A stretch of DNA of 64,000 nucleotides. Source: Ditibartonella apis. Lineage in GTDB: Bacteria; Pseudomonadota; Alphaproteobacteria; Rhizobiales; Rhizobiaceae. A program made the translations under genes and the position numbers. Below, one piece after another: positions 1-11,500 of this stretch. The stretch's first letter is position 1; every line of letters starts with the position of its first letter. Location of the stretch: NCBI RefSeq assembly GCF_001952075.1, contig NZ_LXYU01000004.1, forward strand, positions 1 through 64,000, written 5' to 3'. The notes under the pieces are model-generated. The model saw only the letters and a program-made list of their open reading frames with translations, had not been told where the DNA came from and made no database searches.

Positions 1-5
1 GATAC

Positions 6-42
6 AAGACAGACGTATCACTTTGTAATGCGTCTGTCTTTT
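6..42 (+). terminator. Rho-independent terminator of an upstream off-window gene
   Basis: Ten-base arms at 6-15 and 31-40 are perfectly complementary (AAGACAGACG / CGTCTGTCTT) and are followed by a short T run (39-42). It sits just before the tRNA gene, so it probably ends the gene to the left. In Rhizobiales that is often tuf, but it is outside the window and this is inference. Confidence 0.7.
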
Positions 43-47
43 CGTGA

Positions 48-123
<76 letters not shown>

Positions 124-503
124 TTTGCCTCGTAAAAACGGTAGTCTATTTTTGAATCCACTGGGGTGCGTTTTCTGTTTTGTGCGATTCTTAAAAATAG
201 GGGACAGACAAAGCAGGATAGATAAAGTGTGCGGTCGAAGCAGATAGATTAGGTATGTTTCGGGTGATGCTGTCTGTACTTATTTGCAGGTTTTACCCGG
301 TATCGGACATTTTAAGGCGCGATGTTTTTAACTCTGTGGAGCTTTAACTGAAGTTTTGGCTTGTGTTTTTATGAATAACGCTTTATTTAGTGTTAACAAG
401 GAAATCGCGTGAGGCTTTATGAAAAGGCTTTTCGCGGTTTTGTCATGTTTAAAGTTGGCGTTGTGATTCGCGATAGTTTTTGAAAAATAATGTAGGAAAA
501 GTG
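124..503. other. Intergenic region between trnW and secE
   Basis: This stretch of about 380 bases is AT-rich and has no open frame with a good ribosome-binding site or family resemblance. It presumably holds the secE-nusG promoter. I could not place -35/-10 boxes with confidence. Confidence 0.5.
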
Positions 504-716
504 ATGGCTGCCAAGACAAATCCCATTACCTTTATCAAGCAGGTTCGGGCCGAAACCGCAAAGGTTACTTGGCCGACACGTCGCGAAACTACAATTTCGA
601 CTATAATGGTTGTTTTGATGGCAGCGTTTGCAGCTGCATTCTTTTTTATCGCAGACCAGATTATGAATTTTGGCGTTTGGGAGAGCATTGATCTCTTGAA
701 ACGTCTTTTCAGCTAA
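504..716 (+). CDS. secE: Preprotein translocase subunit SecE
   Basis: SecE is the small essential subunit that clamps SecY in the inner-membrane SecYEG channel. The product is about 70 residues, the single-helix short form usual in alphaproteobacteria. It begins MAAKTNPITF, has the conserved amphipathic segment V.AETAKVTWPTRRET (the SecE signature), then one membrane helix (TIMVVLMAAFAAAFFFIADQ). The ATG at 504 is chosen because it follows AGGAAA at a normal distance and matches the family start; an upstream in-frame TTG at 480 would add eight atypical residues. nusG follows after about 20 bases, as in most bacteria. Confidence 0.95.
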   Translation: MAAKTNPITFIKQVRAETAKVTWPTRRETTISTIMVVLMAAFAAAFFFIADQIMNFGVWESIDLLKRLFS

Positions 717-735
717 TAGTTCAAGGAAAGTAACC

Positions 736-1266
736 GTGGCTGCTCATTGGTACATTGTTCAGGCCTATTCCAATTTTGAGAAAAAAGTTGCAGAGGCTAT
801 TGAAAAAGAGGCGAAGCTGAAAGGCTTGGATCATCTGTTTGAAGAGATTCTTGTTCCAACGGAAAAGGTTGTCGAAGTTCGTCGTGGACGTAAAGTCGAT
901 TCGGAACGCAAGTTTTTTCCGGGCTATGTACTTGTCCGTGCTGATTTGACAGATGATGTATATCACCTCATCAAAAACACGCCGAAAGTAACAGGCTTTT
1001 TGGGCTCTGATTCTAAACCAGTGCCGATTACCGATCGGGAAGCCGAACAGATTCTTAATCAGGTGAAGCAGGGGATTGAACGGCCTAAGTCTTCTGTTTC
1101 ATTTGAAGTTGGTGAGCAAGTTCGCGTTGCTGATGGTCCGTTTGCTTCCTTTAACGGGATTGTACAGGAAGTTGAAGACGAAAGGTCGCGACTTAAAGTC
1201 GAGGTTTCAATTTTTGGTAGAGCAACACCGGTTGATCTTGATTTCGGGCAGGTGGAAAAGCTCTAA
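736..1266 (+). CDS. nusG: Transcription termination/antitermination protein NusG
   Basis: NusG binds the RNA polymerase clamp helices, increases processivity, and links polymerase to Rho or to ribosomal S10. The 176-residue product starts at GTG 736 behind AAGGAAAG. It has the NGN domain (HWYIVQAYSNFEKKVAEAI at the N terminus, FFPGYVLV near residue 60) and a C-terminal KOW domain (VADGPFASFNGIVQEV near residue 130). Length and motifs are normal for the family. It lies just downstream of secE and is probably co-transcribed with it. Confidence 0.98.
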   Translation: MAAHWYIVQAYSNFEKKVAEAIEKEAKLKGLDHLFEEILVPTEKVVEVRRGRKVDSERKFFPGYVLVRADLTDDVYHLIKNTPKVTGFLGSDSKPVPITDREAEQILNQVKQGIERPKSSVSFEVGEQVRVADGPFASFNGIVQEVEDERSRLKVEVSIFGRATPVDLDFGQVEKL

Positions 1267-1433
1267 AAATATTTTCCAATAGAACGACTTTAAAAGCGGG
1301 AGTTTTTTGGAATTTATAGTGGAAGGCGATTATAACTTTAGCCGGTTGTAAAAAGCCAGACCACGAAACTGCAAGGCCGGTTCTCCGGTCAATTAAACCG
1401 CCGGATTTCCGGCATAACAAAAGGCAGATTATT
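1267..1433 (+). promoter_or_regulatory. Leader region before rplK
   Basis: This untranslated stretch of about 167 bases precedes the L11-L1 genes. It contains GC-rich inverted repeats, notably GCCGGA-TT-TCCGGC at 1400-1413 a short way before the rplK start. rplK-rplA mRNAs are commonly autoregulated by L1 binding the leader. Whether this leader contains an L1 site was not established; that role is inference. Confidence 0.4.
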
Positions 1434-1862
1434 ATGGCTAAAAAAATTGCAGGCCAGCTTAAGCTGCAGGTTCCAGCAGGCGCAGCCAATCCGGCTCCTC
1501 CTATCGGACCGGCTCTTGGTCAGCGTGGCATCAATATTATGGAATTCTGTAAGGCTTTCAACGCGGCTTCACAGGAAATGGAAAAGAATTCTCCTATTCC
1601 GGTTGTTATAACCTATTATCAGGACAAGTCTTTCACATTTTCGATGAAGACACCACCAGTTTCCTATTTCTTGAAAAAGGAAGCAAATTTGAAATCCGGA
1701 TCCAAAGAACCGGGCAAGACTGTTGCTGGCACGATTTCTCGTGATAAGGTTCGTAAAATTGCGCAAGCCAAGATGAAAGATCTTAATGCGAATGACGTCG
1801 AAGCTGCTATGCGTATGATTGAAGGTTCCGCCCGTTCAATGGGTCTACAGGTGGTGGGCTGA
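1434..1862 (+). CDS. rplK: 50S ribosomal protein L11
   Basis: L11 forms the GTPase-associated centre of the large subunit with 23S rRNA and the L10-L12 stalk, and is needed for stringent-factor sensing. The 142-residue product begins [16 protein letters not shown] and contains the proline-rich N-terminal linker [19 protein letters not shown] and the C-terminal RNA-binding domain ([20 protein letters not shown]), all diagnostic of L11. rplA starts four bases after its stop, so the two are translationally linked. Confidence 0.98.
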   Translation: MAKKIAGQLKLQVPAGAANPAPPIGPALGQRGINIMEFCKAFNAASQEMEKNSPIPVVITYYQDKSFTFSMKTPPVSYFLKKEANLKSGSKEPGKTVAGTISRDKVRKIAQAKMKDLNANDVEAAMRMIEGSARSMGLQVVG

Positions 1863-1866
1863 GATC

Positions 1867-2568
1867 ATGACAAAAATTGCAAAGAGACTTAAGAAAATCC
1901 GTGAGGGCGTTGACTTCAATAAGTATTACGCTCTTGATGAAGCTGTTAAGATGGTCAAGGATCGCGCGATAGCCAAGTTCGACGAGACAATTGAGATCAC
2001 AATGAGCTTAGGTGTTGACCCGCGTTATGCTGATCAGATGGTTCGTGGCGTTGTTAATCTTCCGAATGGTACCGGACGCAAGGTACGCGTTGCGGTTTTT
2101 GCACGCGGTGATAAAGCTGAAGAAGCTAAGGCGGCCGGAGCCGATATTGTCGGTGCTGAAGATTTGTTCGAAACAGTAAATGGTGGTACAATTGATTTTG
2201 ATCGTTGTATCGCTACTCCGGACATGATGCCGTTGGTTGGTCGCTTGGGTAAGATTCTCGGGCCACGCAGCTTGATGCCAAACCCTAAAGTAGGAACTGT
2301 CACACCTGATGTTGCTGCTGCAGTGAAGGCTTCCAAAGGCGGTGCTGTAGAGTTCCGTGTTGAAAAAGCTGGTATTGTTCATGCCGGTGTCGGCAAGGCT
2401 TCTTTCAGTAACGAACAGATTGCTCAAAACGTAAAAGCTTTTGCTGATGCGGTTTTGAAAGCAAAGCCGTCAGGTGCAAAGGGTGATTATCTGAAACGTG
2501 TCGGTCTTTCATCAACAATGGGTATTGGTGTCAAGATCGATTTGGCTTCGGTTCGTCCCGAGCAATAA
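1867..2568 (+). CDS. rplA: 50S ribosomal protein L1
   Basis: L1 forms the mobile stalk near the ribosomal E site and represses its own operon by binding the mRNA leader. The 233-residue product starts [21 protein letters not shown] at ATG 1867. An upstream in-frame codon inside rplK would add a nonsensical extension and is rejected. L1 hallmarks include [23 protein letters not shown]-type [21 protein letters not shown], and the C-terminal [18 protein letters not shown]. The gene follows rplK by four bases. Confidence 0.98.
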   Translation: MTKIAKRLKKIREGVDFNKYYALDEAVKMVKDRAIAKFDETIEITMSLGVDPRYADQMVRGVVNLPNGTGRKVRVAVFARGDKAEEAKAAGADIVGAEDLFETVNGGTIDFDRCIATPDMMPLVGRLGKILGPRSLMPNPKVGTVTPDVAAAVKASKGGAVEFRVEKAGIVHAGVGKASFSNEQIAQNVKAFADAVLKAKPSGAKGDYLKRVGLSSTMGIGVKIDLASVRPEQ

Positions 2569-2881
2569 GAATTTAACCGGCTTTATGCCGGCGTACCAAT
2601 CCGGGCTTTGAAAAGAAGCCCGGGTCATACCGGGGAAACCCGGAATGTCCTGTCCGAGATTGTGGGCGACACATTGAGTGTCTTAATAGAATTCGAGCCT
2701 GCATGAGACTGGGGTAATGACCTGGATGTTTTTGAGACTAAAAGGTTTGAACCAGCGTTGCCTTTGAGTGCTTTGAAAGCATGAAAAAGGGGACAGGATC
2801 CTCACTGATGATAGGAATGGTTCCTATTGTCGAAGGCAACCCGACGGGTTTTTAAATAAACCTGTTAAATGGAGAGAGACA
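2569..2881 (+). promoter_or_regulatory. Leader of the rplJ-rplL operon (candidate L10 leader)
   Basis: These 313 noncoding bases precede rplJ and contain several stable hairpins. CCGGGCTT/AAGCCCGG at 2601-2608 and 2616-2623 has a seven-base loop. CCGGG-GAAA-CCCGG at 2630-2643 has a GAAA tetraloop. A long structured segment without ORFs runs to the rplJ start. In many bacteria the L10(L12)4 complex binds such a leader to repress rplJL. Assignment to that leader class is inference from position and structure. Confidence 0.55.
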
Positions 2882-3400
2882 GTGGATAGAGCGGAAAAAC
2901 GCGAATTCGTCACATGGCTCAATGGGGCTTTAAAAGAGTCCGGTTCTGTCGTTGTGGCTCACTATTCCGGTCTGACAGTTTCACAAATGAACGAACTCCG
3001 TTCCAGAATGAGTGAAGCTGGCGGTTCCGTAAAAGTCGCAAAAAACCGTCTTGCCAAGATCGCTCTTAAAGGCACGGATTCGGAATCAATTTCAGGTCTG
3101 TTCACCGGACAGACGTTGATTGCGTATTCTTCGGATCCGGTGACAGCACCGAAAATTGCTGTCGAATTTTCTAAAGCTAATGACAAACTTGTCATTCTTG
3201 GCGGTGCAATGGGTACCACCAACTTGAACGCGGATGCTGTGAAGTCTTTGGCTTCATTGCCTTCGCTCGACGAGTTGCGTGCAAAACTGGTTGGAATGAT
3301 TTCCACGCCGGCTACTCGCATTGCTCAAGTTGTCAAAGCACCTGCTGGTCAGGTTGCACGAGTCATTGGCGCATATGCCCGCAAGAGCGAAGCGGCTTAA
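2882..3400 (+). CDS. rplJ: 50S ribosomal protein L10
   Basis: L10 anchors the L7/L12 dimers to the ribosomal stalk and, with them, autoregulates its operon. The 172-residue product starts at GTG 2882 behind GGAGAGAGAC. It shows L10 features: [36 protein letters not shown], a [15 protein letters not shown] segment, and an alpha-helical C-terminal L12-binding tail ([24 protein letters not shown]). Length is typical for alphaproteobacteria. rplL follows after about 100 bases. Confidence 0.98.
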   Translation: MDRAEKREFVTWLNGALKESGSVVVAHYSGLTVSQMNELRSRMSEAGGSVKVAKNRLAKIALKGTDSESISGLFTGQTLIAYSSDPVTAPKIAVEFSKANDKLVILGGAMGTTNLNADAVKSLASLPSLDELRAKLVGMISTPATRIAQVVKAPAGQVARVIGAYARKSEAA

Positions 3401-3499
3401 GGCTGTTTCGCAAACCGATATTCGAAAAGGATAAAAATCGTTTTCAGTCGGTTCGCTGTTAAACAATTGGTTAAACCTTTTATTTGAAGGAATATAAAA

Positions 3500-3871
3500 A
3501 TGGCTGATCTCGCAAAGATCGTAGAAGACCTTTCCAACCTCACCGTTTTGGAAGCTGCAGAGCTTTCCAAGATGCTCGAAGAAAAATGGGGCGTTTCTGC
3601 TGCTGCTCCTGTAGCAGTTGCTGCTGCTGCCGGTGCTGCTGCTCCTGCTGCTGAAGAAAAGACCGAATTTGACGTTATTCTTGTTGCTGGCGGTGCCCAG
3701 AAGATCAACGTCATCAAGGAAGTTCGCGGCATCACCGGTCTTGGCCTTAAAGAAGCCAAGGATTTGGTTGAAGGTGCTCCGAAGCCCGTTAAAGAGGGTG
3801 TTTCGAAAGACGAAGCCCAGAAGCTTAAAGAACAGCTTGAAAAAGCTGGTGCCAAAGTTGAACTTAAATAA
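3500..3871 (+). CDS. rplL: 50S ribosomal protein L7/L12
   Basis: L7/L12 is the multicopy stalk protein that recruits and stimulates translational GTPases. The 123-residue product has the N-terminal dimerisation helices ([20 protein letters not shown]), a flexible alanine/proline hinge around residues 34-52, and the globular C-terminal domain with [20 protein letters not shown]. It is preceded by GAAGGAATATAAAA, a good ribosome-binding site. Confidence 0.98.
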   Translation: MADLAKIVEDLSNLTVLEAAELSKMLEEKWGVSAAAPVAVAAAAGAAAPAAEEKTEFDVILVAGGAQKINVIKEVRGITGLGLKEAKDLVEGAPKPVKEGVSKDEAQKLKEQLEKAGAKVELK

Positions 3872-3879
3872 GTTCGATA

Positions 3880-3904
3880 AACCGGTGGGGTTTTCCCACC
3901 GGTT
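3880..3904 (+). terminator. Intercistronic hairpin between rplL and rpoB
   Basis: The ten-base arms AACCGGTGGG (3880-3889) and CCCACCGGTT (3895-3904) are perfectly complementary around a five-base loop. No T run follows. It therefore more likely acts as a partial attenuator or RNA-processing site that lowers rpoBC relative to rplJL than as a full terminator. In other bacteria an attenuator sits at this place; the role here is inferred. Confidence 0.6.
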
Positions 3905-4230
3905 CCACCCTTTAAAAGAGTGGAAATAAAACGAGTGAATTGAACCCTTTTCCTGACAGTTCGGTGGCTGTCAGGAAACGGGTTTAAACCGTTCAGGGAC
4001 ATGACAGTAGAATTAACGATTGGATGGTTAATCGTCGGTCTTTGAGAAAACAAGGCGCTCCGGTTGCATGGGGGTTGCCAATCTCCATCCGGCTTTTCGG
4101 GTGGTAGATTTAAAACAAGTAAGATGTAGGTCATTTTTGATCTACTTGAACTGGTCTGCTTTATGCAGATTGATGATGTATTGCTCGTAAGGAGTGAAAG
4201 CTCCTGAAAGGCGCAAATCGAGGAGCGACG
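3905..4230. other. rpoB upstream region
   Basis: About 325 noncoding bases lie between the rplL hairpin and rpoB. They include a further inverted repeat, CCTGACAG/CTGTCAGG, around 3951-3977. No convincing ORF is present. A GGAG sequence close to ATG 4231 (GAGGAGCGACG) is the rpoB ribosome-binding site. Confidence 0.5.
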
Positions 4231-7200
4231 ATGGCTCAGACCCTTTCATTTAATGGTCGCAGGCGCGTACGCAAGGTATTCGGAAAGATTCCCGAAGTGG
4301 CCAAGATGCCGAACCTTATAGAGGTTCAGAAAGCATCATATGACCAGTTCCTGATGGTTGATGAACCAGAAGGCGGAAGAAAAGACGAAGGCTTGCAAGC
4401 TGTATTTAAGTCGGTGTTTCCGATAACGGATTTTTCGGGTGCATCCATGCTCGAATTTGTCCGTTACGAATTCGATCCACCGAAGTTCGACGTTGAAGAA
4501 TGTCGGCAGCGCGATCTGACTTATGCGGCACCTCTTAAGGTGACGTTACGTTTGATCGTGTTTGATATTGATGAAGATACCGGTTCCAAGGATATCAAAG
4601 ATATCAAAGAACAGGATGTCTATATGGGCGATATGCCTCTTATGACAGATAACGGTACCTTTATTGTCAATGGCACGGAACGTGTTATTGTCTCGCAGAT
4701 GCACCGTTCACCGGGTGTATTTTTTGACCACGATAAAGGAAAATCCCATTCTTCCGGTAAACTGTTGTTTGCCGCACGTATTATTCCGTATCGTGGTTCC
4801 TGGCTCGATATCGAATTCGATGCCAAGGATATCGTTTATGCCCGTATTGATCGGCGCCGCAAAATACCGGTTACCAGTATTTTGATGGCACTTGGTATGG
4901 ATGGACAGGAAATCCTGTCAACATTCTACAACACGGTCACTTTCAAGCGTGTAAAAGATGGCTGGCGCATTCCTTATTCGGTAGAACGTTACAAGGGAAT
5001 GAAGTTGCTTGCCGATCTTGTTGATGCCGATACCGGAGAAGTTGTTGCCCAGGCGGGCAAGAAACTTACGGCTCGTGCAGCAAAAATGCTTGCCGAGAAA
5101 GGCCTGAAAGAGATTAAGGCTACCGAAGACGATCTTTACGGTTCTTATCTGGCAGAAGATATTGTCAACTATCAAACCGGTGAAATCTATCTCGAAGCCG
5201 GCGATGAAATTGACGAAAAAACGCTTCAGGTTTTGCTTGACCAGAACGTTGACGAAATCAATGTTCTTGATATTGATCACGTCAATATCGGTGCTTACAT
5301 CCGCAACACGCTTGCTGCCGATAAAAATCAGAGTAGGCAGGATGCTCTGTTTGATATTTATCGTGTTATGCGCCCTGGCGAACCGCCCACACTTGAAACA
5401 GCCGAAGCGATGTTCAATTCGCTGTTTTTCGATCCGGAACGCTATGATCTTTCGGCCGTTGGTCGCGTAAAGATGAATATGCGTCTTGATCTTGATTGCC
5501 CGGATACGATCCGTATTTTGCGGAAAGAAGATATTCTGGCAGTTGTCAAGACACTTGTTGAATTGCGTGATGGTCGTGGTGAAATCGACGATATCGATAA
5601 CCTCGGTAACCGGCGTGTCCGTGCTGTCGGCGAATTGATGGAAAACCAGTATCGCATCGGTCTGTTGAGGATGGAACGTGCCATTAAGGAGCGTATGTCT
5701 TCTATCGAGATCGACACGGTTATGCCTCAGGATCTGATCAATGCCAAACCTGCTGCAGCGGCTGTACGTGAATTCTTCGGTTCATCCCAGTTGTCGCAGT
5801 TTATGGATCAGACCAACCCGCTTTCGGAAATCACCCATAAGCGGCGTCTGTCGGCATTGGGGCCTGGTGGTCTGACACGTGAGCGTGCCGGTTTTGAAGT
5901 CCGCGACGTGCACCCGACCCATTACGGTCGTATCTGCCCGATCGAAACACCGGAAGGTCCGAATATCGGTCTTATCAACTCGCTTGCAACATTTGCCCGT
6001 GTCAACAAATATGGATTTATCGAAAGTCCATATCGCAAAATCATTGATGGCAAAGTTACCCGCGAAGTTGTCTATCTATCGGCAATGGAAGAGTCGAAGC
6101 ACTATGTTGCACAGGCAAACTCAAGCCTGACCGATGATGGTAAATTCGTTGATGAATTCGTCGTTTGTCGTCATGCAAATGAAGTGTTGATGGCTCCGCG
6201 TGAAAACATCGATCTCATGGACGTTTCGCCTAAGCAGCTGGTTTCTGTTGCAGCAGCGCTTATTCCGTTCCTTGAAAATGACGATGCGAACCGTGCTTTG
6301 ATGGGCTCTAACATGCAACGTCAGGCTGTGCCTCTGGTTCGCGCCGAAGCACCGTTTGTCGGAACCGGTATGGAACCGATTGTTGCTCGTGACTCCGGTG
6401 CAGCAATTGCAGCCAAACGTGGCGGTATTGTTGATCAGGTTGATGCAACGCGTATTGTTATTCGTGCAACGCAGGATCTTGATCCGACAAAGTCGGGCGT
6501 TGATATTTATCGTTTGCATAAATTCCAACGTTCCAACCAGTCGACTTGTATCAACCAACGGCCTTTGGTCCGTGTTGGCGACCACATCGAGAAGGGCGAT
6601 ATCATTGCTGACGGTCCTTCGACCGATCTTGGTGATTTGGCTCTTGGACGTAACGTTCTCGTCGCTTTCATGCCATGGAACGGCTATAACTATGAAGATG
6701 CTGTTCTATTGTCCGAACGGATGGTTGCAGAAGACGTATTTACCTCGATCCATATTGAGGAATATGAAGTCTCTGCACGTGATACAAAACTAGGGCCGGA
6801 AGAGATTACACGTGATATTCCGAATGTTTCGGAAGAAGCACTGAAGAATCTTGATGAAGCCGGCATTGTTTATATCGGTGCCGAGGTTCAACCTGGTGAT
6901 ATTCTTGTAGGTAAAATTACGCCGAAGGGTGAAAGCCCGATGACACCTGAAGAAAAACTCTTGCGAGCCATCTTCGGTGAAAAGGCTTCCGATGTTCGTG
7001 ATACGTCAATGCGTATGCCTCCGGGGGCTTTCGGTACAGTCGTCGAAGTTCGTGTTTTCAATCGCCACGGCGTTGAAAAAGATGAGCGTGCTATGGCCAT
7101 TGAACGTGAGGAAATCGAGCGTTTGGCCAAGGACCGTGATGACGAACAGTCCATTCTGGACCGCAGCGTTTATGCACGCCTTATCGATATGCTGAATGGA

Positions 7201-8370
7201 AAAACAGCTATTGAAGGGCCTAAGGGCTTCAAGAAAGGCACCAGCCTTAATGAAGCTGTCATGAATGAATTTCCGCGTTCCCAATGGTGGCAATTTGCCG
7301 TTGAGGATGAAAAGCTCCAGGGCGAGATCGAAGCATTGCGCAAGCAATACGACGAATCCAAGGATGCTCTTCAACGTCGCTTCATGGACAAGGTCGAAAA
7401 GGTCCAGCGTGGTGACGAGATGCCTCCCGGGGTCATGAAAATGGTCAAGGTTTTTGTCGCGGTTAAGCGCAAAATCCAACCAGGTGACAAGATGGCAGGC
7501 CGCCATGGAAACAAGGGTGTTGTTTCGCGCATTTTGCCGATTGAAGACATGCCGTTCCTTGCTGATGGTACACACGCTGATATCGTGTTGAACCCTCTGG
7601 GTGTTCCGAGCCGCATGAATGTCGGGCAAATTCTTGAAACCCACCTTGGTTGGGCTTGTGCCGGTATTGGTAAGCAGATTGGTGAATTGCTGGATGCTTA
7701 TCGTAAAGGCGGAGATATCAAGCCGTTGCGTAAACGTATCGAGGATATTATCCCCGATAATGACCGTAACGAGCCGATCCGTGATTACGACGACCCGAGC
7801 ATTGTTCGTCTTGCTGACCAGATGAGCCATGGTGTGTCGATTTCGACTCCGGTCTTCGATGGTGCACATGATGCCGATATCAACGATATGTTGAAGGAAG
7901 CAGGGCTTGCAACTTCAGGACAGGTTCAGTTGTTTGACGGCCGTACCGGTGAACCTTTCGATCGTCAGGTGACAGTGGGCTATATTTATATGCTTAAACT
8001 GCACCATCTGGTCGACGACAAGATTCACGCCCGTTCGATTGGTCCGTACTCGCTTGTTACCCAGCAGCCGTTGGGTGGTAAAGCACAGTTCGGTGGTCAA
8101 CGTTTCGGTGAAATGGAAGTCTGGGCACTGGAAGCTTACGGTGCCGCTTACACCTTGCAGGAAATGCTGACAGTGAAGTCGGATGATGTGGCTGGACGTA
8201 CCAAAGTTTACGAAGCGATTGTTCGTGGAGATGATACGTTTGAAGCCGGCATACCGGAAAGCTTCAACGTTCTGGTTAAGGAAATGCGGTCTCTTGGGCT
8301 CAATGTCGAGCTCGATGATACTCGTGAATTATTGGCTCAGCAGCAAAACTTGCCGGATGCAGCCGAGTAA
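4231..8370 (+). CDS. rpoB: DNA-directed RNA polymerase subunit beta
   Basis: This is the beta subunit of RNA polymerase, forming half of the active-site cleft and the rifampicin pocket. The 1379-residue product is full length for alphaproteobacteria. The rifampicin region at about residues 517-548 reads [20 protein letters not shown] followed by [11 protein letters not shown]. It keeps the Asp, His and Ser whose changes usually give resistance, so a sensitive enzyme is predicted. [12 protein letters not shown] (about residue 1090) is the conserved catalytic-centre motif, and [25 protein letters not shown] is near the C terminus. Start ATG 4231 is supported by GAGGAG and by the [15 protein letters not shown] start. 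Confidence 0.99.
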   Translation: MAQTLSFNGRRRVRKVFGKIPEVAKMPNLIEVQKASYDQFLMVDEPEGGRKDEGLQAVFKSVFPITDFSGASMLEFVRYEFDPPKFDVEECRQRDLTYAAPLKVTLRLIVFDIDEDTGSKDIKDIKEQDVYMGDMPLMTDNGTFIVNGTERVIVSQMHRSPGVFFDHDKGKSHSSGKLLFAARIIPYRGSWLDIEFDAKDIVYARIDRRRKIPVTSILMALGMDGQEILSTFYNTVTFKRVKDGWRIPYSVERYKGMKLLADLVDADTGEVVAQAGKKLTARAAKMLAEKGLKEIKATEDDLYGSYLAEDIVNYQTGEIYLEAGDEIDEKTLQVLLDQNVDEINVLDIDHVNIGAYIRNTLAADKNQSRQDALFDIYRVMRPGEPPTLETAEAMFNSLFFDPERYDLSAVGRVKMNMRLDLDCPDTIRILRKEDILAVVKTLVELRDGRGEIDDIDNLGNRRVRAVGELMENQYRIGLLRMERAIKERMSSIEIDTVMPQDLINAKPAAAAVREFFGSSQLSQFMDQTNPLSEITHKRRLSALGPGGLTRERAGFEVRDVHPTHYGRICPIETPEGPNIGLINSLATFARVNKYGFIESPYRKIIDGKVTREVVYLSAMEESKHYVAQANSSLTDDGKFVDEFVVCRHANEVLMAPRENIDLMDVSPKQLVSVAAALIPFLENDDANRALMGSNMQRQAVPLVRAEAPFVGTGMEPIVARDSGAAIAAKRGGIVDQVDATRIVIRATQDLDPTKSGVDIYRLHKFQRSNQSTCINQRPLVRVGDHIEKGDIIADGPSTDLGDLALGRNVLVAFMPWNGYNYEDAVLLSERMVAEDVFTSIHIEEYEVSARDTKLGPEEITRDIPNVSEEALKNLDEAGIVYIGAEVQPGDILVGKITPKGESPMTPEEKLLRAIFGEKASDVRDTSMRMPPGAFGTVVEVRVFNRHGVEKDERAMAIEREEIERLAKDRDDEQSILDRSVYARLIDMLNGKTAIEGPKGFKKGTSLNEAVMNEFPRSQWWQFAVEDEKLQGEIEALRKQYDESKDALQRRFMDKVEKVQRGDEMPPGVMKMVKVFVAVKRKIQPGDKMAGRHGNKGVVSRILPIEDMPFLADGTHADIVLNPLGVPSRMNVGQILETHLGWACAGIGKQIGELLDAYRKGGDIKPLRKRIEDIIPDNDRNEPIRDYDDPSIVRLADQMSHGVSISTPVFDGAHDADINDMLKEAGLATSGQVQLFDGRTGEPFDRQVTVGYIYMLKLHHLVDDKIHARSIGPYSLVTQQPLGGKAQFGGQRFGEMEVWALEAYGAAYTLQEMLTVKSDDVAGRTKVYEAIVRGDDTFEAGIPESFNVLVKEMRSLGLNVELDDTRELLAQQQNLPDAAE

Positions 8371-8375
8371 TCGAG

Positions 8376-8402
8376 AGGGTGCGCCCGAAAGGGGCGCACC
8401 TC
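8376..8402 (+). terminator. Hairpin between rpoB and rpoC
   Basis: GGTGCGCCC at 8378-8386 pairs with GGGCGCACC at 8392-8400 around a small GAAAG loop, six bases after the rpoB stop. There is no poly-T tail. It is probably an mRNA-stability or processing hairpin rather than a terminator, since rpoC must be transcribed from upstream. Confidence 0.6.
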
Positions 8403-8519
8403 TATTGGCTTTTGTTAAGCCTAACCAAATAGATTTCTATTGAGATAGGTTTTTGTTCATCAATTGGCAAAATCGACTATCGCAACGGGTTTTTAGTAAA
8501 ACCCCTGAAGGAGAACGGC

Positions 8520-11500
8520 ATGAACCAAGAGGTCATGAATCTTTTCAATCCTCAGGCGCCTACACAGACGTTTGATTCCATCAGGATATCAATCGCCAGC
8601 CCTGAGAAGATTCTGTCCTGGTCTTATGGCGAAATCAAAAAGCCGGAGACCATTAACTACCGTACGTTCAAGCCAGAACGTGACGGGCTTTTCTGCGCGC
8701 GTATTTTCGGGCCGATCAAAGACTATGAATGTCTGTGCGGCAAGTACAAGCGCATGAAGTATAAAGGCATTATTTGCGAAAAATGCGGAGTTGAAGTTAC
8801 CCTTTCACGTGTTCGTCGTGAACGTATGGGGCATATCGAACTCGCTGCTCCTGTCGCACATATATGGTTTTTGAAATCGCTGCCTAGCCGCATCGGTACG
8901 CTTCTTGATATGACCCTCAAGGATATCGAGCGCGTTCTTTATTTTGAAAACTATATTGTTACCGAACCGGGTTTGACCTCGCTCAAGATGCATCAGCTTC
9001 TTTCCGAAGAAGAATATATGATGGCTGTCGACGAGTTCGGTCCCGATCAGTTTACTGCTTTGATCGGTGCCGAAGCTATTTATGAGTTGCTCGCCGCGAT
9101 GGATTTGCAGAAAATTGCTGCGGATTTGCGTGCCGAACTGGCAGAGACGACATCAGACCTGAAAATCAAGAAATTGATGAAGCGTTTGAAAATCGTTGAG
9201 AACTTCATTGAATCGGGAAATCGTCCGGAATGGATGATTATGAAAGTTATTCCGGTTATTCCGCCGGATTTACGTCCGTTGGTTCCGTTGGATGGTGGCC
9301 GTTTTGCGACTTCCGACCTGAATGACCTTTATCGCCGTGTGATCAACCGTAACAACCGTTTGAAACGTCTGATCGAGCTTCGCGCTCCCGGCATCATCGT
9401 ACGCAATGAAAAGCGTATGTTGCAGGAAGCTGTTGATGCTCTGTTTGATAACGGTCGTCGCGGTCGTGTGATTACGGGTGCCAACAAACGTCCGCTGAAA
9501 TCTCTGTCGGATATGCTGAAAGGAAAGCAAGGGCGCTTCCGCCAGAACTTGCTCGGCAAGCGTGTCGACTATTCAGGCCGTTCGGTTATTGTTACCGGAC
9601 CTGAACTGAAATTGCATCAGTGTGGCCTGCCGAAGAAAATGGCTTTGGAACTGTTCAAGCCGTTTATCTACGCACGCCTTGACGCAAAAGGTTATTCCTC
9701 AACTGTCAAACAGGCTAAGAAGCTCGTTGAAAAAGAACGTCCAGAAGTCTGGGATATTCTCGAAGAAGTTATTCGTGAGCATCCAATTCTTTTGAATCGC
9801 GCTCCGACCTTGCACCGCTTGGGCATTCAAGCTTTTGAACCAACCCTCATCGAAGGTAAAGCAATCCAGCTTCATCCGCTGGTTTGTACGGCATTTAACG
9901 CAGATTTCGACGGCGACCAAATGGCCGTTCACGTTCCACTGTCGCTTGAAGCCCAGCTTGAAGCGCGCGTTTTGATGATGTCGACAAACAATATTCTGCA
10001 TCCGGCTAACGGCGCGCCGATTATTGTTCCTTCACAAGACATGGTTCTCGGTCTCTATTACCTGTCGATTGTCTGCGAACATGAACCGGGCGAGGGGATG
10101 GCTTTCGGTGACATGGGTGAATTGCAGCACGCTTTGGATAGCAAAGTTGTGACGCTTCACACAAAGATCAAAGGCCGTGTCAAGAGCCTCGATGCGGATG
10201 GTAATGTTGTGTCCAAAATATACGATACAACACCGGGTCGCCTTATCATTGGCGAAACTTTGCCGAAGAATCCGAATATCAAATTCGACATTGTCAATCA
10301 GGAAATGACTAAAAAGAACATTTCCAAGATGATTGACCATGTTTATCGCCACTGCGGGCAAAAAGAGACTGTCATGTTCTGCGATCGCATCATGTCTCTC
10401 GGTTTTGCCAATGCTTGCCGTGCCGGTATTTCGTTCGGCAAGGACGATATGGTTATTCCGGAAAGCAAAGCAAAACTGGTTCAGGAAACCGAGGCTTTGG
10501 CCAAGGAATATGAACAGCAATATAATGATGGTCTCATTACGCAGGGCGAGAAGTATAACAAAGTTGTCGATGCATGGGGTAAATGCACCGATCGCGTCGC
10601 TGACGAGATGATGAAACGTATTCAGGCGGTTGAATTCGATCCTGTAACAGGACGTCAAAAACCGATGAATTCGATTTATATGATGTCCCACTCCGGTGCT
10701 CGTGGCTCGCCGAACCAGATGAAGCAGTTGGGTGGTATGCGCGGATTGATGGCAAAGCCTTCGGGCGAAATCATCGAAACGCCGATCATCTCCAACTTCA
10801 AGGAAGGTTTGACCGTGAACGAGTACTTTAACTCGACACACGGTGCCCGTAAGGGACTTGCCGATACAGCTTTGAAGACTGCGAACTCCGGTTATTTGAC
10901 CCGTCGTCTTGTCGACGTTGCACAAGACGCCATTATCTCCGAGGTCGATTGCGGAACAGATAAAGGCTTGACAATGCAGGCCATCGTCGATGCTGGTCAG
11001 GTTGTCGCCTCTCTCGGTCAACGTATCCTTGGTCGTACCGCGCTTCATGATATTATTCATCCGACCACGGGTGAAGTTATTGTTGAAGGTGGCCGCATGA
11101 TCGAGGAAGCCGATGTTGCCAAGATTGAAGCTGCCGGCATCCAGTCTGTCCAGATCCGTTCGGCTCTGACTTGCGAAACCCGTGTTGGCGTTTGCGCCAA
11201 GTGCTATGGTCGTGATTTGGCACGTGGTACACCGGTCAATCAGGGTGAAGCGGTTGGCGTCATTGCGGCTCAGTCGATTGGTGAACCTGGTACACAGCTG
11301 ACAATGCGTACATTCCACTTGGGCGGGACCGCACAGGTTGTTGATACCTCTTATCTGGAAGCATCCTATGAAGGTAAGGTCGAGTTACGCAATCGTAAGG
11401 TTGTTCGCAATTCGGAAGGCCATCTGGTCGTTATGGGTCGTAATATGGCCATTCTTATCAAGGATGAAAACGGCAAGGAACGCGCTTCACACCGCATTAC

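Noticed and set aside
3600-3660. GCTGCT-rich repeat suggestive of a tandem repeat
   Set aside because: It encodes the normal alanine-rich hinge of L7/L12.
3397-4134. A 245-codon minus-strand frame across rplL and the rpoB upstream region
   Set aside because: Shadow of rplL; the part outside rplL covers the attenuator hairpin and has no ribosome-binding site or domain.
7006-7869. A 287-codon minus-strand frame within rpoB
   Set aside because: Same reason: antisense shadow of rpoB, no domain and no ribosome-binding site.
10032-11318. A 428-codon open frame on the minus strand within rpoC
   Set aside because: It is the antisense shadow of a highly expressed gene with biased codon use; the product has no recognisable domain and rpoC is intact.
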